The translations under genes and the position numbers were made by a program. Below the pieces are notes generated by a model that saw only the letters and a program-made list of their open reading frames with translations, had not been told where the DNA came from and made no database searches. A stretch of DNA of 64,000 nt from Roseateles aquatilis. GTDB lineage: Bacteria; Pseudomonadota; Gammaproteobacteria; Burkholderiales; Burkholderiaceae_C. Positions 1 to 11,320 of the stretch are shown here, piece by piece. Where the stretch lies: positions 372,001-436,000 of the forward strand of contig NZ_NIOF01000004.1 of assembly GCF_002205645.1 (NCBI RefSeq), written 5' to 3'. The number at the start of each line of letters is the position of its first letter. The first letter of the stretch is position 1.

Positions 1-1032
1 GAACCACAGGTTCTGGTCACGCCGGAAGTTGGCGTAATCCTCGTAGACCTTCTTCCAGTTCGGGTTCTTGGCAGACAGCTCGCTGTACAGCGCCATCGAT
101 TCCTTGAACGCCAGGTCCATCGCGTCCTTGGGGAAACGCATCAGCTTGGTCTTGGACGCCACCAGCTGCTTGAGCGCCGGCGGGTTCACGACGTCGTACT
201 TGGCCTGCATGTCGACATGGGTGTACGCGGACGCCGCCTCGACGATCGCCTTGTACTCGGGCGACAGCGATTCGTAGGCCTTGGTGTTGATGTAGAAATC
301 GATCTGCGGCCCGCCCTCCCACCAGCCGGGGTAGTAGTAGTACGGCGCGACCTTGTTGAAGCCGAGCTTCAGGTCGTCGTACGGCCCGACCCATTCGGCC
401 GCGTCGATGGTGCCCTTCTCCAGCGCGGAATAGAGTTCGCCGCCCGGCAGGTTCTGCGGCACGCCGCCCATGCGCTCGATCACCCGGCCGGCGAAGCCGC
501 CGATGCGGAACTTCAGGCCCTTGAAGTCGGCCGCCGACTTGATCTCCTTGCGATACCAGCCCGCCATCTGCGCGCCGGTGTTGCCGCCCGGGAAGTTGAT
601 GATGTTGTAGTTGCGATAGAACTCGCGCATCAGCTTCAGACCGTTGCCGTGGAAGGTCCACGCAGTCATCTGGCGCGAGTTCAGCCCGAACGGGATCGAC
701 GCGCCGATGGCGAAGGTCTCGTCCTTGCCGAAGAAGTAATACGGCACCGTATGCGCGATCTCGACAGTGCCGTTCTGCACCCCGTCGACGACGGAGAACG
801 CCGGCATCAGCTCGCCGCCCGCGTGCACGCTGATCTGGAACTTGCCGCCGCTGAGCTCGCTGACCTTCTTGGCGAAAACCTCGCCGCCACCGTAGATCGT
901 GTCGAGCTGCTTGGGAAAGCTGGAGGCCATGCGCCACCGCAGGTTGGCCTGCGCATGCACGATGGCCGGGGCCACACCCGCGGCCAGCACGCCGGCCAGG
1001 CCGGCATTCTTGACGAACGAACGACGCTCCAT
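1..1032 (-). CDS. TRAP transporter solute-binding protein, DctP/TakP-like (C-terminus cut by window edge)
   Basis: Periplasmic substrate-binding subunit of a tripartite (TRAP) carboxylate transporter. The ATG at 1032 follows AGGAGA and opens a Tat-type signal (ERRSFVKNAG, then a hydrophobic stretch ending AIVHA). 344 codons are visible with no stop before position 1, so only the last few residues should be missing (family about 360 aa). WRMASSFPKQLDTIYGGGE near the N-terminus and AAEWVGPYDDLKLGF with YYYYPGWWEGGP in the second lobe resemble the TakP alpha-keto-acid binding group; this is from memory. The membrane subunits DctQ/DctM are not visible and may lie left of the window. The ligand is an inference. 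Confidence 0.88.
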   Translation of the reverse strand, partial: MERRSFVKNAGLAGVLAAGVAPAIVHAQANLRWRMASSFPKQLDTIYGGGEVFAKKVSELSGGKFQISVHAGGELMPAFSVVDGVQNGTVEIAHTVPYYFFGKDETFAIGASIPFGLNSRQMTAWTFHGNGLKLMREFYRNYNIINFPGGNTGAQMAGWYRKEIKSAADFKGLKFRIGGFAGRVIERMGGVPQNLPGGELYSALEKGTIDAAEWVGPYDDLKLGFNKVAPYYYYPGWWEGGPQIDFYINTKAYESLSPEYKAIVEAASAYTHVDMQAKYDVVNPPALKQLVASKTKLMRFPKDAMDLAFKESMALYSELSAKNPNWKKVYEDYANFRRDQNLWF

Positions 1033-1141
1033 GAAGTCTCCTGTTTCGTTGGTATGTCGAGAGCGAAAACAGGATTAACCACGGCGTGACTGGCGTCAAC
1101 CTGACAGACCCGAATCGGGTGCGGAGTCGGGGCGGCACCAC

Positions 1142-1260
1142 CGGTCTTCGTGCGGGCGGCCGGGCGCCGGCTGGCAGGGCCAAAGGGCGATCTCGGGCCT
1201 GGTTTGCGTGAGCGTGGTGTCGGTCTGCGTGCGAGCGGCCGAGCGCTGGTCGGCAGGGCC
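1142..1260. repeat. Imperfect direct repeat, two 40-bp units
   Basis: Units at 1142-1181 and 1221-1260, 79 bp apart, match at 34 of 40 positions and share the ending GGCAGGGCC. They lie upstream of the TRAP gene start, in the gap before pmbA. The second unit runs into the left arm of the large inverted repeat at 1250-1314. No coding function is seen. Confidence 0.7.
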
Positions 1261-1314
1261 GGGGGCCCCGGCTCGTCAGTCAAAATTCCTCGCCGGGGCC
1301 CCCGGCCCTGCCGA
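1250..1314. repeat. Perfect 23-bp inverted repeat with 19-nt loop
   Basis: The left arm 1250-1272 (TCGGCAGGGCCGGGGGCCCC continuing GGC) is the exact reverse complement of 1292-1314. The loop 1273-1291 is AT-richer. It sits 65 bp past the pmbA stop, so it could act as a transcription terminator or RNA 3'-end stabiliser for pmbA, but there is no clear T-run. It could also be a REP-like element, given the direct repeats beside it. Confidence 0.75.
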
Positions 1315-1379
1315 CCCGATCCACCGAGTCAGGCAGCGAGACACCTCAGGGCGTGAGGCGTGGGGCGTGAGGCTGGGAA

Positions 1380-2747
1380 TCAGGCGCCGGCGAGCTTCAT
1401 GTTCTCGATCAGGATGGAGCCGACCGTCTTGCTGCCCAGCGTGTACGTGTCGGCGCCGATGCCGACGATCTGCCGGAACATGTCCTTCACGTTGCCGGCG
1501 ATGGTGATCTCATGCACCGGGAAGGCGATCACGCCGTTCTCGATCCAGTAGCCGCTCGCGCCGCGCGAGTAGTCGCCCGTCACATAGTTGACGCCCTGCC
1601 CCATCAGCTCGGTCACGAACAGACCGGTGCCCAGCCGGCGCAGCATCGTCGGCAGGTCGTCCCCCGGCGCGGTGGCCGTGCTGCGCATCGTCAGGTTGTG
1701 CGAGCCGCCGGCATGGCCGGTGGTCTTCAAGCCCAGCTTGCGCGCCGAGTAGGTCGACAGGAAGTAGCTCTTGAGCACGCCCGCCTCGACCACGGTGCGT
1801 GCACGCGTGGTCACGCCCTCGTCGTCGAAGGGCGCGCTGCCCTTGCCCTTGACGATGTGCGGGTCCTCGACCACCTCGACGTGCGGGGACAGGACCTGCT
1901 TGTCCAGGCTGTCCAGCAGGAAGCTCGCGCGGCGGTACAGCGCACCACCGCTGGTGGCCTGCACCAGCGCGCCCAGCAGGCCCGCCGCGACCGGGGCCTC
2001 GAACAGCACCGGCACGTTGGCGGTCTTGACCTTGCGTCCCTTCAGGCGCGCCAGCGCGCGCTCGGCGGCGTAGCGGCCGATCGATTCGGCCGAGGACAGG
2101 TCCGCCGCGTCGCGCATCGAGCTGTACCAGGCGTCGCGCTCCATGCCCGCGCCACGGCCGGCGATCGGCGCGACGGAGATCGAGTGGCGCGAGCTGGCGT
2201 AACCGCCGCGGAAACCCCGCGAGTTGCCCGAATAGAAATGCGACTGCTGCGCCGACACCGCCGCGCCTTCGGAATTGGTGATGCGCGCGTCGGTCTTCAG
2301 CGCCGCCTCCTCGCAGCGCAGCGCCAGCTCGGCGGCCTGCTCGGCGGTGACGGCCCAGGGGTGGAACAGGTCCAGCGCCGGCCGGGTGGACTCGTCCAGC
2401 GACAGGTCCTCGGCGTCGGGCAGGCCGGCGAATTCGTCCTCCGCGGTGAAGCGGGCGATGTCGTAGGCGGCGCGGACCGTGTCCTTCAACGCCTTGGCGG
2501 AGAAGTCCGAGGTGCTGGCGTTGCCGCGGCGCTGGCCCAGGTAGACCGAGATGCCCAGCGACTTGTCACGGTTGCGCTCGACGTTCTCGAGCTGCCCGCG
2601 GCGCACCGACACCGACATGCCGCTGCCCTCGGAGACTTCCGCGCCAGCGTCGGACGCGCCGATCTGTTTCGCCTCGGCGAGCACGTCCTCGATCAACTGG
2701 CGGAACTGGTCCTTGCTGTAGGCGAATCCTTGCTCGGCTTGGCTCAT
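1380..2747 (-). CDS. pmbA: Metalloprotease PmbA (TldE)
   Basis: 455 aa, close to the 450 aa of E. coli PmbA/TldE, the partner of TldD in a zinc-dependent peptidase complex that matures microcin B17 and degrades CcdA and unfolded peptides. Family signatures are SYFLSTYSARKLGLKTTGH and the C-terminal GDYSRGASGYWIENG. As expected for PmbA, I see no HExxxH zinc motif (TldD carries it). The ATG at 2747 was chosen because the 44-codon longer reading starts outside family homology. It is divergent from darP, an arrangement common in proteobacteria, and shares a 130-bp intergenic region with it. tldD is not in the window. Confidence 0.95.
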   Translation of the reverse strand: MSQAEQGFAYSKDQFRQLIEDVLAEAKQIGASDAGAEVSEGSGMSVSVRRGQLENVERNRDKSLGISVYLGQRRGNASTSDFSAKALKDTVRAAYDIARFTAEDEFAGLPDAEDLSLDESTRPALDLFHPWAVTAEQAAELALRCEEAALKTDARITNSEGAAVSAQQSHFYSGNSRGFRGGYASSRHSISVAPIAGRGAGMERDAWYSSMRDAADLSSAESIGRYAAERALARLKGRKVKTANVPVLFEAPVAAGLLGALVQATSGGALYRRASFLLDSLDKQVLSPHVEVVEDPHIVKGKGSAPFDDEGVTTRARTVVEAGVLKSYFLSTYSARKLGLKTTGHAGGSHNLTMRSTATAPGDDLPTMLRRLGTGLFVTELMGQGVNYVTGDYSRGASGYWIENGVIAFPVHEITIAGNVKDMFRQIVGIGADTYTLGSKTVGSILIENMKLAGA

Positions 2748-2877
2748 GAATACGGTCTCGATCTGATGCGATGCGCGGGACGAAAGCCGTCCGCGCGAAA
2801 GGGGTACCACGGGGTGGCGACTATCATACGGGCGCCATGCCCCCTCCCTCTCGGTCGGGGCTTCTCTCTTTTGCCCC

Positions 2878-3471
2878 ATGCACGACGATCACGACGACCC
2901 CGAAGACTTCGGCGACGACCGCCCCAGCAAGAGCCAGCTCAAGCGCGACATGGACGCGTTGCAGGCCCTGGGCGAGGAACTGCTGTCGCTGCCCGAGAAG
3001 CGCGTCGCCGCGCTGGACCTGCCCGAGCCGCTGATGGACGCGATCCGCGACGGCCGCCGCATCGTGGCCAGCACCGCCCGCAGCGGCAAGCGCCGCCACC
3101 TGCAGTTGCTCGGCAAGCTGATGCGCAACGTCGACCCCGCGCCCATCCGCGAAGCCGTCGCCGAGTTCAAGCTCGGCCGCGCCCAGGACGCGCTGGAGCT
3201 GCATCAGGCCGAGCGCTGGCGTGAACGGCTCGTCAGCGACGACAACGCGCTGCAGGGCTTCATCGACGGCTTCGACGACGTCGACGTGCAGCAACTGCGC
3301 AGCCTCATCCGCGCCGCTCGCAAGGACCGCGCCCAGGAACCCGAGCAACGCAACGGCCGCGCCTGGCGCGAGCTGTTCCAGTTCGTGAAGGCGCACGTGC
3401 TCGCCGCCAAGGGCGCCACGGACGACGACCTGGGCGACGGCAAGGCCGGCGACGAGGGCGACGATGAGTGA
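2878..3471 (+). CDS. darP: Ribosome-associated protein DarP/YjgA (DUF615)
   Basis: 197 aa acidic and basic helical protein of the DUF615 family. E. coli DarP binds late 50S ribosome assembly intermediates. Visible hallmarks are PSKSQLKRDMDALQALGEEL near the N-terminus and FQFVKAHV with a helical RSLIRAARKDR segment in the C-terminal half. The last codons form an acidic tail. The stop overlaps the start of mog by 8 nt, so the two are translationally coupled. The divergent pmbA neighbour supports the call. Confidence 0.92.
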   Translation: MHDDHDDPEDFGDDRPSKSQLKRDMDALQALGEELLSLPEKRVAALDLPEPLMDAIRDGRRIVASTARSGKRRHLQLLGKLMRNVDPAPIREAVAEFKLGRAQDALELHQAERWRERLVSDDNALQGFIDGFDDVDVQQLRSLIRAARKDRAQEPEQRNGRAWRELFQFVKAHVLAAKGATDDDLGDGKAGDEGDDE

Positions 3472-4066
3472 CGCCGGCGCGCCGGCCGCCGCTCCGCCGC
3501 CGGAGCCCGTCCGGATCGGCATCGTGTCGATCAGCGACCGCGCCTCCACCGGTGTCTACCAGGACCAGGGCCTGCCCGCGCTGCAGGACTGGCTGGGCGC
3601 CGCGCTGATCAACCCGATCTCGTTCCAGCCCCGGCTGATCCCGGACGAGCGCGCGCTGATCGCGCGGACGCTGCGCGAGCTGGTCGACGACGCCGGCTGC
3701 GACCTGGTCCTGACCACCGGCGGCACCGGCCCGTCGCCGCGCGACGTCACGCCCGAGGCCACGCTGGACGTGGCCGACCGCGAGCTGCCGGGCTTCGGCG
3801 AGCAGATGCGGCAGATCTCGCTGCATTTCGTGCCGACGGCGATCCTGTCGCGCCAGGTCGCGGTGATCCGCGGCAAGGCCCTGATCGTCAACCTGCCCGG
3901 CCAGCCCAAGGCGATCGCCGAGACGCTGTCGGGCCACGACGCGGCCCCGGGCATCTTCGCCGCCGTGCCGTATTGCATCGACCTGATCGGCGGCCCCTAC
4001 CTGGAAACGCGCGACGACGTCTGCGCCGCCTTCCGACCCAAGAACGCCCGGCGCCCGGCGCGCTAG
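3464..4066 (+). CDS. mog: Molybdopterin adenylyltransferase Mog
   Basis: 200 aa MoaB/Mog-fold enzyme that adenylylates molybdopterin before molybdate insertion in molybdenum cofactor synthesis. The start of the fold is VRIGIVSISDRASTG (residues 16-30), and the nucleotide-binding signature TTGGTGPSPRDVTPEAT lies at residues 84-100. The later VIRGKALIVNLPGQPKAI is also typical. It overlaps darP by 8 nt and so is probably co-transcribed with it. The short Ala/Pro-rich N-terminus before the fold is unusual but modest. Confidence 0.93.
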   Translation: MSDAGAPAAAPPPEPVRIGIVSISDRASTGVYQDQGLPALQDWLGAALINPISFQPRLIPDERALIARTLRELVDDAGCDLVLTTGGTGPSPRDVTPEATLDVADRELPGFGEQMRQISLHFVPTAILSRQVAVIRGKALIVNLPGQPKAIAETLSGHDAAPGIFAAVPYCIDLIGGPYLETRDDVCAAFRPKNARRPAR

Positions 4067-4108
4067 CACCCGGATCGCCGCATCCGCCCCACCACCACCG
4101 CATTCACC

Positions 4109-4615
4109 ATGAAGATCACCAAAGACACCATCGCCACCGTCGACCTCAAGGTGGCCGACAAGCTGGGCCGCCTGATCGAGAAGACCGACGAGCCGATGGC
4201 GCTGCTGATCGGCGGCTACGGCAACACGCTGCCGGCCGTCGAGGCGGCGCTCGAAGGCCAGGAAAAGGGCTTCGCCACCACCATCGAGCTGACGCCCGAG
4301 AACGGCTTCGGCGAGCGCGACGAGAGCCTGCTGATCACCATCCCCAAGAGGGACTTCCCCCCGGGCGTGAAGGTCGGCGGCCAGATCGAGCTGCGCGCTG
4401 CCAAGGAAGGCGAGAGCGAGGCCGACGGCGCCGCGGGCGACTTCCAGGTCTTCACGGTCGCCAAGATCAAGGGCGACACGGTGCACCTGGACGGCAACCA
4501 CCCGCTGGCCGGCCAGCACCTGAAGATCAGCGTCAAGGTCAAGGACGTGCGCGCCGCCTCGCAGGAAGAGATCGAGCACGGCCACGCCCACGGCGCCCAC
4601 GGCCACCACCATTGA
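4109..4615 (+). CDS. slyD: FKBP-type peptidyl-prolyl isomerase, SlyD family
   Basis: 168 aa cytosolic prolyl isomerase and metallochaperone. The FKBP part is seen in GGYGNTLPAVEAALEGQEKG and TPENGFGERDESLL, with the inserted chaperone (IF) domain in the middle. The tail after residue 155 is His-rich (HGHAHGAHGHHH), fitting nickel/zinc binding, but shorter than the E. coli SlyD tail. It is 42 bp downstream of mog, probably in the same transcript, and ends before a strong hairpin shared with the convergent cysE. Confidence 0.92.
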   Translation: MKITKDTIATVDLKVADKLGRLIEKTDEPMALLIGGYGNTLPAVEAALEGQEKGFATTIELTPENGFGERDESLLITIPKRDFPPGVKVGGQIELRAAKEGESEADGAAGDFQVFTVAKIKGDTVHLDGNHPLAGQHLKISVKVKDVRAASQEEIEHGHAHGAHGHHH

Positions 4616-4679
4616 CACAGGCGCCCGGACCGCGGTCCGGGCCGGGCCGGGCCGGGCGCATCGAGCGCCACAAAGCATG

Positions 4680-4700
4680 AAGGGCGCCATCGGCGCCCTT
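4680..4700. terminator. Hairpin terminator between slyD and cysE
   Basis: Perfect 9-bp arms AAGGGCGCC (4680-4688) and GGCGCCCTT (4692-4700) with a 3-nt loop ATC, followed on the plus strand by CTCCGTTT. It lies between two convergent genes and so can serve both. Confidence 0.75.
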
Positions 4701-4750
4701 CTCCGTTTCAGCCCTGCGCAAGCGTCGACGTCACGCCATCGCCATCGCCG

Positions 4751-5518
4751 TCACTTCACCAGCCGCGACAGCTCCGCCGCGTCGAAGTGCTCGCCCTGCT
4801 GCGCGCCGGCCGGCACGCAGTCGGCGCGTTCAGCCTCGGAGAGCTTGGCCACCGCCTGCCACAGCAGCGCGATCTGGTGCTCGTGGCCGGCCGCGTTGTC
4901 GATCAGACCCTTCATCGCCTGTGCGACCGGATCGTCGCCCTGCGTGACGCCGTAGGCGGAGAAGCCCATGCGCGCGGCGACCTCCTCGCGTTGCGCGTCG
5001 CGCCGGGCCTCGATGATGCGAGCCGGATTGCCGACCGCGGTCGCGCCCGCCGGCACCGGCTTGGTCACCACCGCGCCGGAGCCCACGCGCGCGCCCTCGC
5101 CGACGGTGAAGCCGCCGAGGATGCAAGCGTTGGCGCCGACGATCACGCCGCGCTCCAGCGTCGGGTGCCGCTTGGCGCCCTTCACCAGCGAGGTGCCACC
5201 CAGCGTCACGCCCTGGTAGATCGTGACCTCGTCGCCGATCTCCGTCATCTCGCCGATGACGATGCCCATGCCGTGGTCGATGAAGACGCGCCGACCGATG
5301 GTCGCGCCGGGGTGGATCTCGATGCCGGTCAGGAATCGACCGACGTGCGACGTGAACCGCCCCAGCCACCGGAAACCGCGCACCCAGAACCAGCGCGCGC
5401 ATCGATGCACCACCAACGCATGCAGACCCGGATAACAGGTCAGCACCTCCCAGGCCGAGCGGGCGGCGGGGTCGCGTTCGAGGATGCAGGCGATGTCTTC
5501 GCGAAGACGCTGGAACAT
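4751..5518 (-). CDS. cysE: Serine O-acetyltransferase CysE
   Basis: 255 aa; makes O-acetylserine from serine and acetyl-CoA, the first step of cysteine synthesis. The N-terminal helical domain ([20 protein letters not shown]) is short, as in class II SATs. From about residue 70 comes a left-handed beta-helix of hexapeptide repeats with the catalytic region [12 protein letters not shown] and the loop [16 protein letters not shown]. The C-terminus beyond the helix is longer than needed for the fold (about 70 aa) and may carry the CysK-interacting tail; I see no terminal Ile, the usual CysK anchor (the protein ends in Lys). Confidence 0.94.
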   Translation of the reverse strand: MFQRLREDIACILERDPAARSAWEVLTCYPGLHALVVHRCARWFWVRGFRWLGRFTSHVGRFLTGIEIHPGATIGRRVFIDHGMGIVIGEMTEIGDEVTIYQGVTLGGTSLVKGAKRHPTLERGVIVGANACILGGFTVGEGARVGSGAVVTKPVPAGATAVGNPARIIEARRDAQREEVAARMGFSAYGVTQGDDPVAQAMKGLIDNAAGHEHQIALLWQAVAKLSEAERADCVPAGAQQGEHFDAAELSRLVK

Positions 5519-5611
5519 GGGGACTTCAGCCGACGGCTGTCTTTCGGGAACGTGGGCCCGGAGGCGGGTCGGCCAGTGTATCGGCGGGCCTCGCCCCTGC
5601 CCGGCGCGGGC

Positions 5612-6415
5612 CTACTCGTCGCCGCCGAGGATGGGGGCGGCCGGGCCGGCGGCCGGGGTCTTCTCGATCGCGCGGGCGATGCCGCGCAGGATGTGGACCT
5701 CTTCCTGCGTCAGCCCGGCGCGGTTGAAGAGCTGGTTCAGCCGCGGCATCAGCTTCTTCGGCGACGCCGGATCGAGGTAGCCGAGGTGGACCAGACTGGT
5801 CTCCAGGTGCCCCAGCAGCCCCTGCACCGCCTGCGCGTCGGCAAGCCGCGGATCGGCCGTGCGCGGCGCCACCTCGAAGCCGCCGAGCGCCTGCCGCCAG
5901 TCGTAGGCCAGCAGTTGCACCGCCTGCGCCAGGTTCAGCGAGCCGTAGCTGGGGTGGGTCGGGATCGATAGCACGGCGTGGGCGCGGTAGACGTCCTCGT
6001 TGGCCATGCCGTAGCGCTCGGACCCGAACACCAGCGCGACCTGATGCCGCGTCGGCTCGCCTCGGGCCAGTTCAGCGAAGAGCTCGCGCGGCGCGCGCGT
6101 CGGCGGACCGAAGTCGCGCGGCGTCATCGCCGTGGCGCAGACGAAGGTGCAACCGCCGAGCGCGTCCTCCAGACGATCGACGATGCGCGCCCGGGCCAGG
6201 ATGTCCGCGGCGCCGCTGGCCATCGCGACGGTCTCCTCCTGGCTCAGCACGTCGGCGAAGCGCGGCCGCACCAGCACCAGGTCGCGAAAGCCCATCACCT
6301 TCATCGCCCGGGCGGTCGAGCCGACGTTGCCGGGATGGCTGGTCTCGATCAGCACGAAACGTGTCGGATCCGACGCCGGGGCGGCCTGTTCGGAGCCGGA
6401 TGAAGCCAGGGGCAT
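5612..6415 (-). CDS. trmJ: tRNA (cytidine/uridine-2'-O-)-methyltransferase TrmJ
   Basis: 267 aa SPOUT-class methyltransferase that modifies the ribose of residue 32 of some tRNAs. Motifs are HPGNVGSTARAMKVMGF at the N-terminus, LVFGSERYGMANED for SAM and the knot, and SLNLAQAVQLLAYDWR. The C-terminal helical extension needed for tRNA binding is present. An upstream GTG (6427) is in frame, but the ATG at 6415 fits the family better. It is divergent from suhB across 122 bp, a common betaproteobacterial arrangement. Confidence 0.93.
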   Translation of the reverse strand: MPLASSGSEQAAPASDPTRFVLIETSHPGNVGSTARAMKVMGFRDLVLVRPRFADVLSQEETVAMASGAADILARARIVDRLEDALGGCTFVCATAMTPRDFGPPTRAPRELFAELARGEPTRHQVALVFGSERYGMANEDVYRAHAVLSIPTHPSYGSLNLAQAVQLLAYDWRQALGGFEVAPRTADPRLADAQAVQGLLGHLETSLVHLGYLDPASPKKLMPRLNQLFNRAGLTQEEVHILRGIARAIEKTPAAGPAAPILGGDE

Positions 6416-6537
6416 AGGGGAAACCACGTGTCTGTGCCAAAATCGCGCATTATCCGCGCCGGCAGCAGGTCAACTCCCGCTCCCGGCGCTTGCTCTTTCC
6501 CTTCGCCAGTCCACTTCCAGCACAGGAATCGTCCCGC

Positions 6538-7506
6538 ATGACGCAAGCCGCCCTCCATCCCATGCTCAACGTCGCCATCAAGGCGGCGCGCACCGCAGGC
6601 GCCATCATCAACCGAGCGTCGATGGACCTGGACATCCTGAAGATCAACACCAAGTCGCCCAACGACTTCGTGACCGAAGTGGACCAGGCCGCCGAGGCGG
6701 CCATCATCGAGACCCTGCTGCAGGCCTATCCCGACCACGGCATCCTGGCCGAAGAGTCCGGCCGCGCCTACGGCGCCAAGCATTCCGAGTACCAGTGGAT
6801 CATCGACCCGCTGGACGGCACGACCAACTTCATCCACGGCCTGCCGGTGTACTGCGTGTCGATCGCGCTGGCGCACCGCAACATCGTGCAGCAGGCCGTC
6901 GTCTACGACCCGACCCGCAACGACCTCTTCTACGCGACCAAGGGCCGCGGCGCCTTCCTGAACGACAAGCGCCTGCGCGTGTCCAAGCGCACCCGCATGA
7001 GCGACGCGCTGATCGGCACGGGCTTCCCGTTCCGTCGCGGCGACAACTTCAAGCGCTACATGAAGATGTTCGAGGAGATCATGACCCAGTGCGCCGGCCT
7101 GCGCCGTCCGGGCGCCGCGGCGCTGGACCTGTGCTACGTGGCCGCCGGCTACTACGACGCGTTCTTCGAGACCGGCCTGAACCCCTGGGACGTGGCCGCG
7201 GGATCGCTGATCGTGGCCGAGGCGGGCGGCCTGGTGGGCAACTTCACCGGCGAGCCGGACTTCCTGTTCCAGCGCGAGATCCTGGCCGGCACGCCCAAGA
7301 TCTACGGCCAACTGGTGGCGACGCTGGCGCCGTACACCCGCGTGATCACGCAGGAAGCGCTGGACGCCGACGCGGCCGCCGCGCAGCCGCCGGTCGACGC
7401 CGCCGCGTCGAAGAAGCCCAAGGCCGCCGCCGGCGCCGAAGGCGAGGCGCCCAAGAAGCGCGCGCCGGTGCGCATCAAGAAGTCGGAAGACGACGCGCAG
7501 GCCTGA
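6538..7506 (+). CDS. suhB: Inositol-1-monophosphatase SuhB
   Basis: 322 aa Mg-dependent phosphatase; in E. coli SuhB also joins the rRNA antitermination complex with NusA/NusG. Metal-binding motifs are [23 protein letters not shown] (the IMPase signature) and [17 protein letters not shown]. The catalytic domain ends near residue 272. A roughly 45-residue Ala/Lys-rich disordered tail follows ([20 protein letters not shown]), beyond the 267 aa of E. coli SuhB. Followed by a clear hairpin terminator. Confidence 0.95.
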   Translation: MTQAALHPMLNVAIKAARTAGAIINRASMDLDILKINTKSPNDFVTEVDQAAEAAIIETLLQAYPDHGILAEESGRAYGAKHSEYQWIIDPLDGTTNFIHGLPVYCVSIALAHRNIVQQAVVYDPTRNDLFYATKGRGAFLNDKRLRVSKRTRMSDALIGTGFPFRRGDNFKRYMKMFEEIMTQCAGLRRPGAAALDLCYVAAGYYDAFFETGLNPWDVAAGSLIVAEAGGLVGNFTGEPDFLFQREILAGTPKIYGQLVATLAPYTRVITQEALDADAAAAQPPVDAAASKKPKAAAGAEGEAPKKRAPVRIKKSEDDAQA

Positions 7507-7568
7507 CCCGCGCGTACCGGCGCCGCTCTCCGGAGCGGTCTTCCGGGCCAGCTTGCCGACTGCTGACG

Positions 7569-7596
7569 AAGCCCTCCGGATGGAGGGCTTTGTCGT
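7569..7596 (+). terminator. Rho-independent terminator after suhB
   Basis: Arms AAGCCCTCC (7569-7577) and GGAGGGCTT (7582-7590) with a tetraloop GGAT, followed by TGTCGTTTT. The hairpin separates suhB from the toxin-antitoxin candidate, suggesting that pair has its own promoter. Confidence 0.85.
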
Positions 7597-7694
7597 TTTC
7601 GGGATCGATTCGGCGTCGATGAGACAGGGTTGTCAAATGCGCGGTCCTAGGATCTTCATCACTCGCTCACTCGCTCATTCGATGCCGCTCGAAG

Positions 7695-8165
7695 ATGAAG
7701 ACGTCCACTGCCGCCACCGTCGCCGAATACATCCTCGCCTTCTTCCAGGAAGTTCGCGACCCCATCACCAGCGCCAAGCTCCAGAAGCTGCTGTACTACG
7801 TGCAAGGCTGGTGCCTGGCGCTGCATGACACGCCCGCCTTCCCGGAGCGCATCGAAGCCTGGATCTCCGGGCCGACCTGCACTTCTGTGCAAGCCCTCTA
7901 CGAGCACCTGCGATGGTGCCCGATCACGCAAGAAGTCCACGTGCCCGAGGGGCTCGACCCCACGCTGCGGGCGGTGATCGACGAGGTCCTCGAGCAGTAC
8001 GGCATCGACAACGCCTGGCACCTGCAGCTTCGCACGCGGCACGAGCCACCGTGGATCGAGGCTCGCCAGGGCATCTCCTCCCATGAGGAGTCAACGGCGG
8101 AGATCACCCACGAGTCGATGAAGCGCTTCTTCATCGCTGAAGCGATCGCGGAGGATCGCTCATGA
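7695..8165 (+). CDS. Panacea-domain (SocA-like, DUF4065) antitoxin candidate
   Basis: 156 aa. The N-terminal half has the Panacea hallmarks: AEYILAFFQEVRDPITSAKLQKLLYYVQGW (given here in outline: helix, then KLQKLLYYVQGW), GPTCTSVQALYEHLR and a helix with IDEVLEQYG. Panacea proteins (PF13274) act as neutralising antitoxins for many unrelated toxins (PanAT systems); SocA in Caulobacter is the prototype. The next gene overlaps its stop by 4 nt (ATGA), typical of an antitoxin-toxin operon with the antitoxin first. Located between core genes suhB and mutS, so it is an insertion. No strong Shine-Dalgarno is visible. Confidence 0.8.
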   Translation: MKTSTAATVAEYILAFFQEVRDPITSAKLQKLLYYVQGWCLALHDTPAFPERIEAWISGPTCTSVQALYEHLRWCPITQEVHVPEGLDPTLRAVIDEVLEQYGIDNAWHLQLRTRHEPPWIEARQGISSHEESTAEITHESMKRFFIAEAIAEDRS

Positions 8166-8581
8166 AAGTCAACAAGCGCCAAGCCAACGCAACAGCGGCG
8201 CGCGAGCATGCGACACGCGGACTGCCGGATGATCTGCTGCGCTTCTCCTTCAGACACCTACACGCCACATGCAAGTTCGGCCTTGAGCAGATCAGCAATG
8301 CGGCAGGCTACCTGCCGCACCTGCTGCGGCGGTTGCAAAGCATCTCTTCCATGCGACCGAAGGAATTTCTGACCAACAAGGACAAGTCGCTTCGTGCCCA
8401 CGCCCATGAATGGGCGCGCACGACGGAGAAGCTCGGCTATGCCTTGCCCGCTCAGTGGCAGTCCTGCCCTGCCTGGCAATTCCAGCTCAGCGCCAACGAA
8501 CACGGCCGCGTGCACGGCATCCTGGTCGACGAGGTCTTCTACGTCGTCTGGCTGGATCCCGAACACCGTCTGCACCCGTGA
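8162..8581 (+). CDS. Candidate PanT-type toxin paired with the Panacea protein
   Basis: 139 aa, no family name I can assign with confidence. Recognisable blocks are [11 protein letters not shown] at residues 24-34, a [19 protein letters not shown] segment in the middle, and a C-terminal [20 protein letters not shown] followed by [12 protein letters not shown] recall small proteins with this HEW and HGxxxDxxFYVVWLD layout beside Panacea antitoxins; this was not checked. No signal peptide or membrane segment. The 4-nt overlap and matching operon order make it the likely toxin. The mechanism is unknown. Confidence 0.65.
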   Translation: MKVNKRQANATAAREHATRGLPDDLLRFSFRHLHATCKFGLEQISNAAGYLPHLLRRLQSISSMRPKEFLTNKDKSLRAHAHEWARTTEKLGYALPAQWQSCPAWQFQLSANEHGRVHGILVDEVFYVVWLDPEHRLHP

Positions 8582-8673
8582 GGCGTCGGGCCCCGACGCA
8601 TCCCCTACACTCCCATGCCAACCACCCACCGCAACGCCCTCCCGCCGAGGGCGTTGCCCATTTCCCGACCCCG

Positions 8674-11271
<2,598 letters not shown>

Positions 11272-11320
11272 TCGCCCCGCCCTCCGACCGCGCCCCCGAC
11301 CGCACCGCGACCACCCCACC

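Noticed and set aside
17-1183. A long minus-strand frame at the left edge, overlapping the TRAP gene
   Set aside because: It is in another frame of the same strand and full of Arg/Gly; the TRAP reading has a signal peptide and family motifs.
1512-3224. A 570-codon plus frame opposite pmbA and overlapping darP
   Set aside because: Antisense shadow of pmbA; no homology seen and it conflicts with darP.
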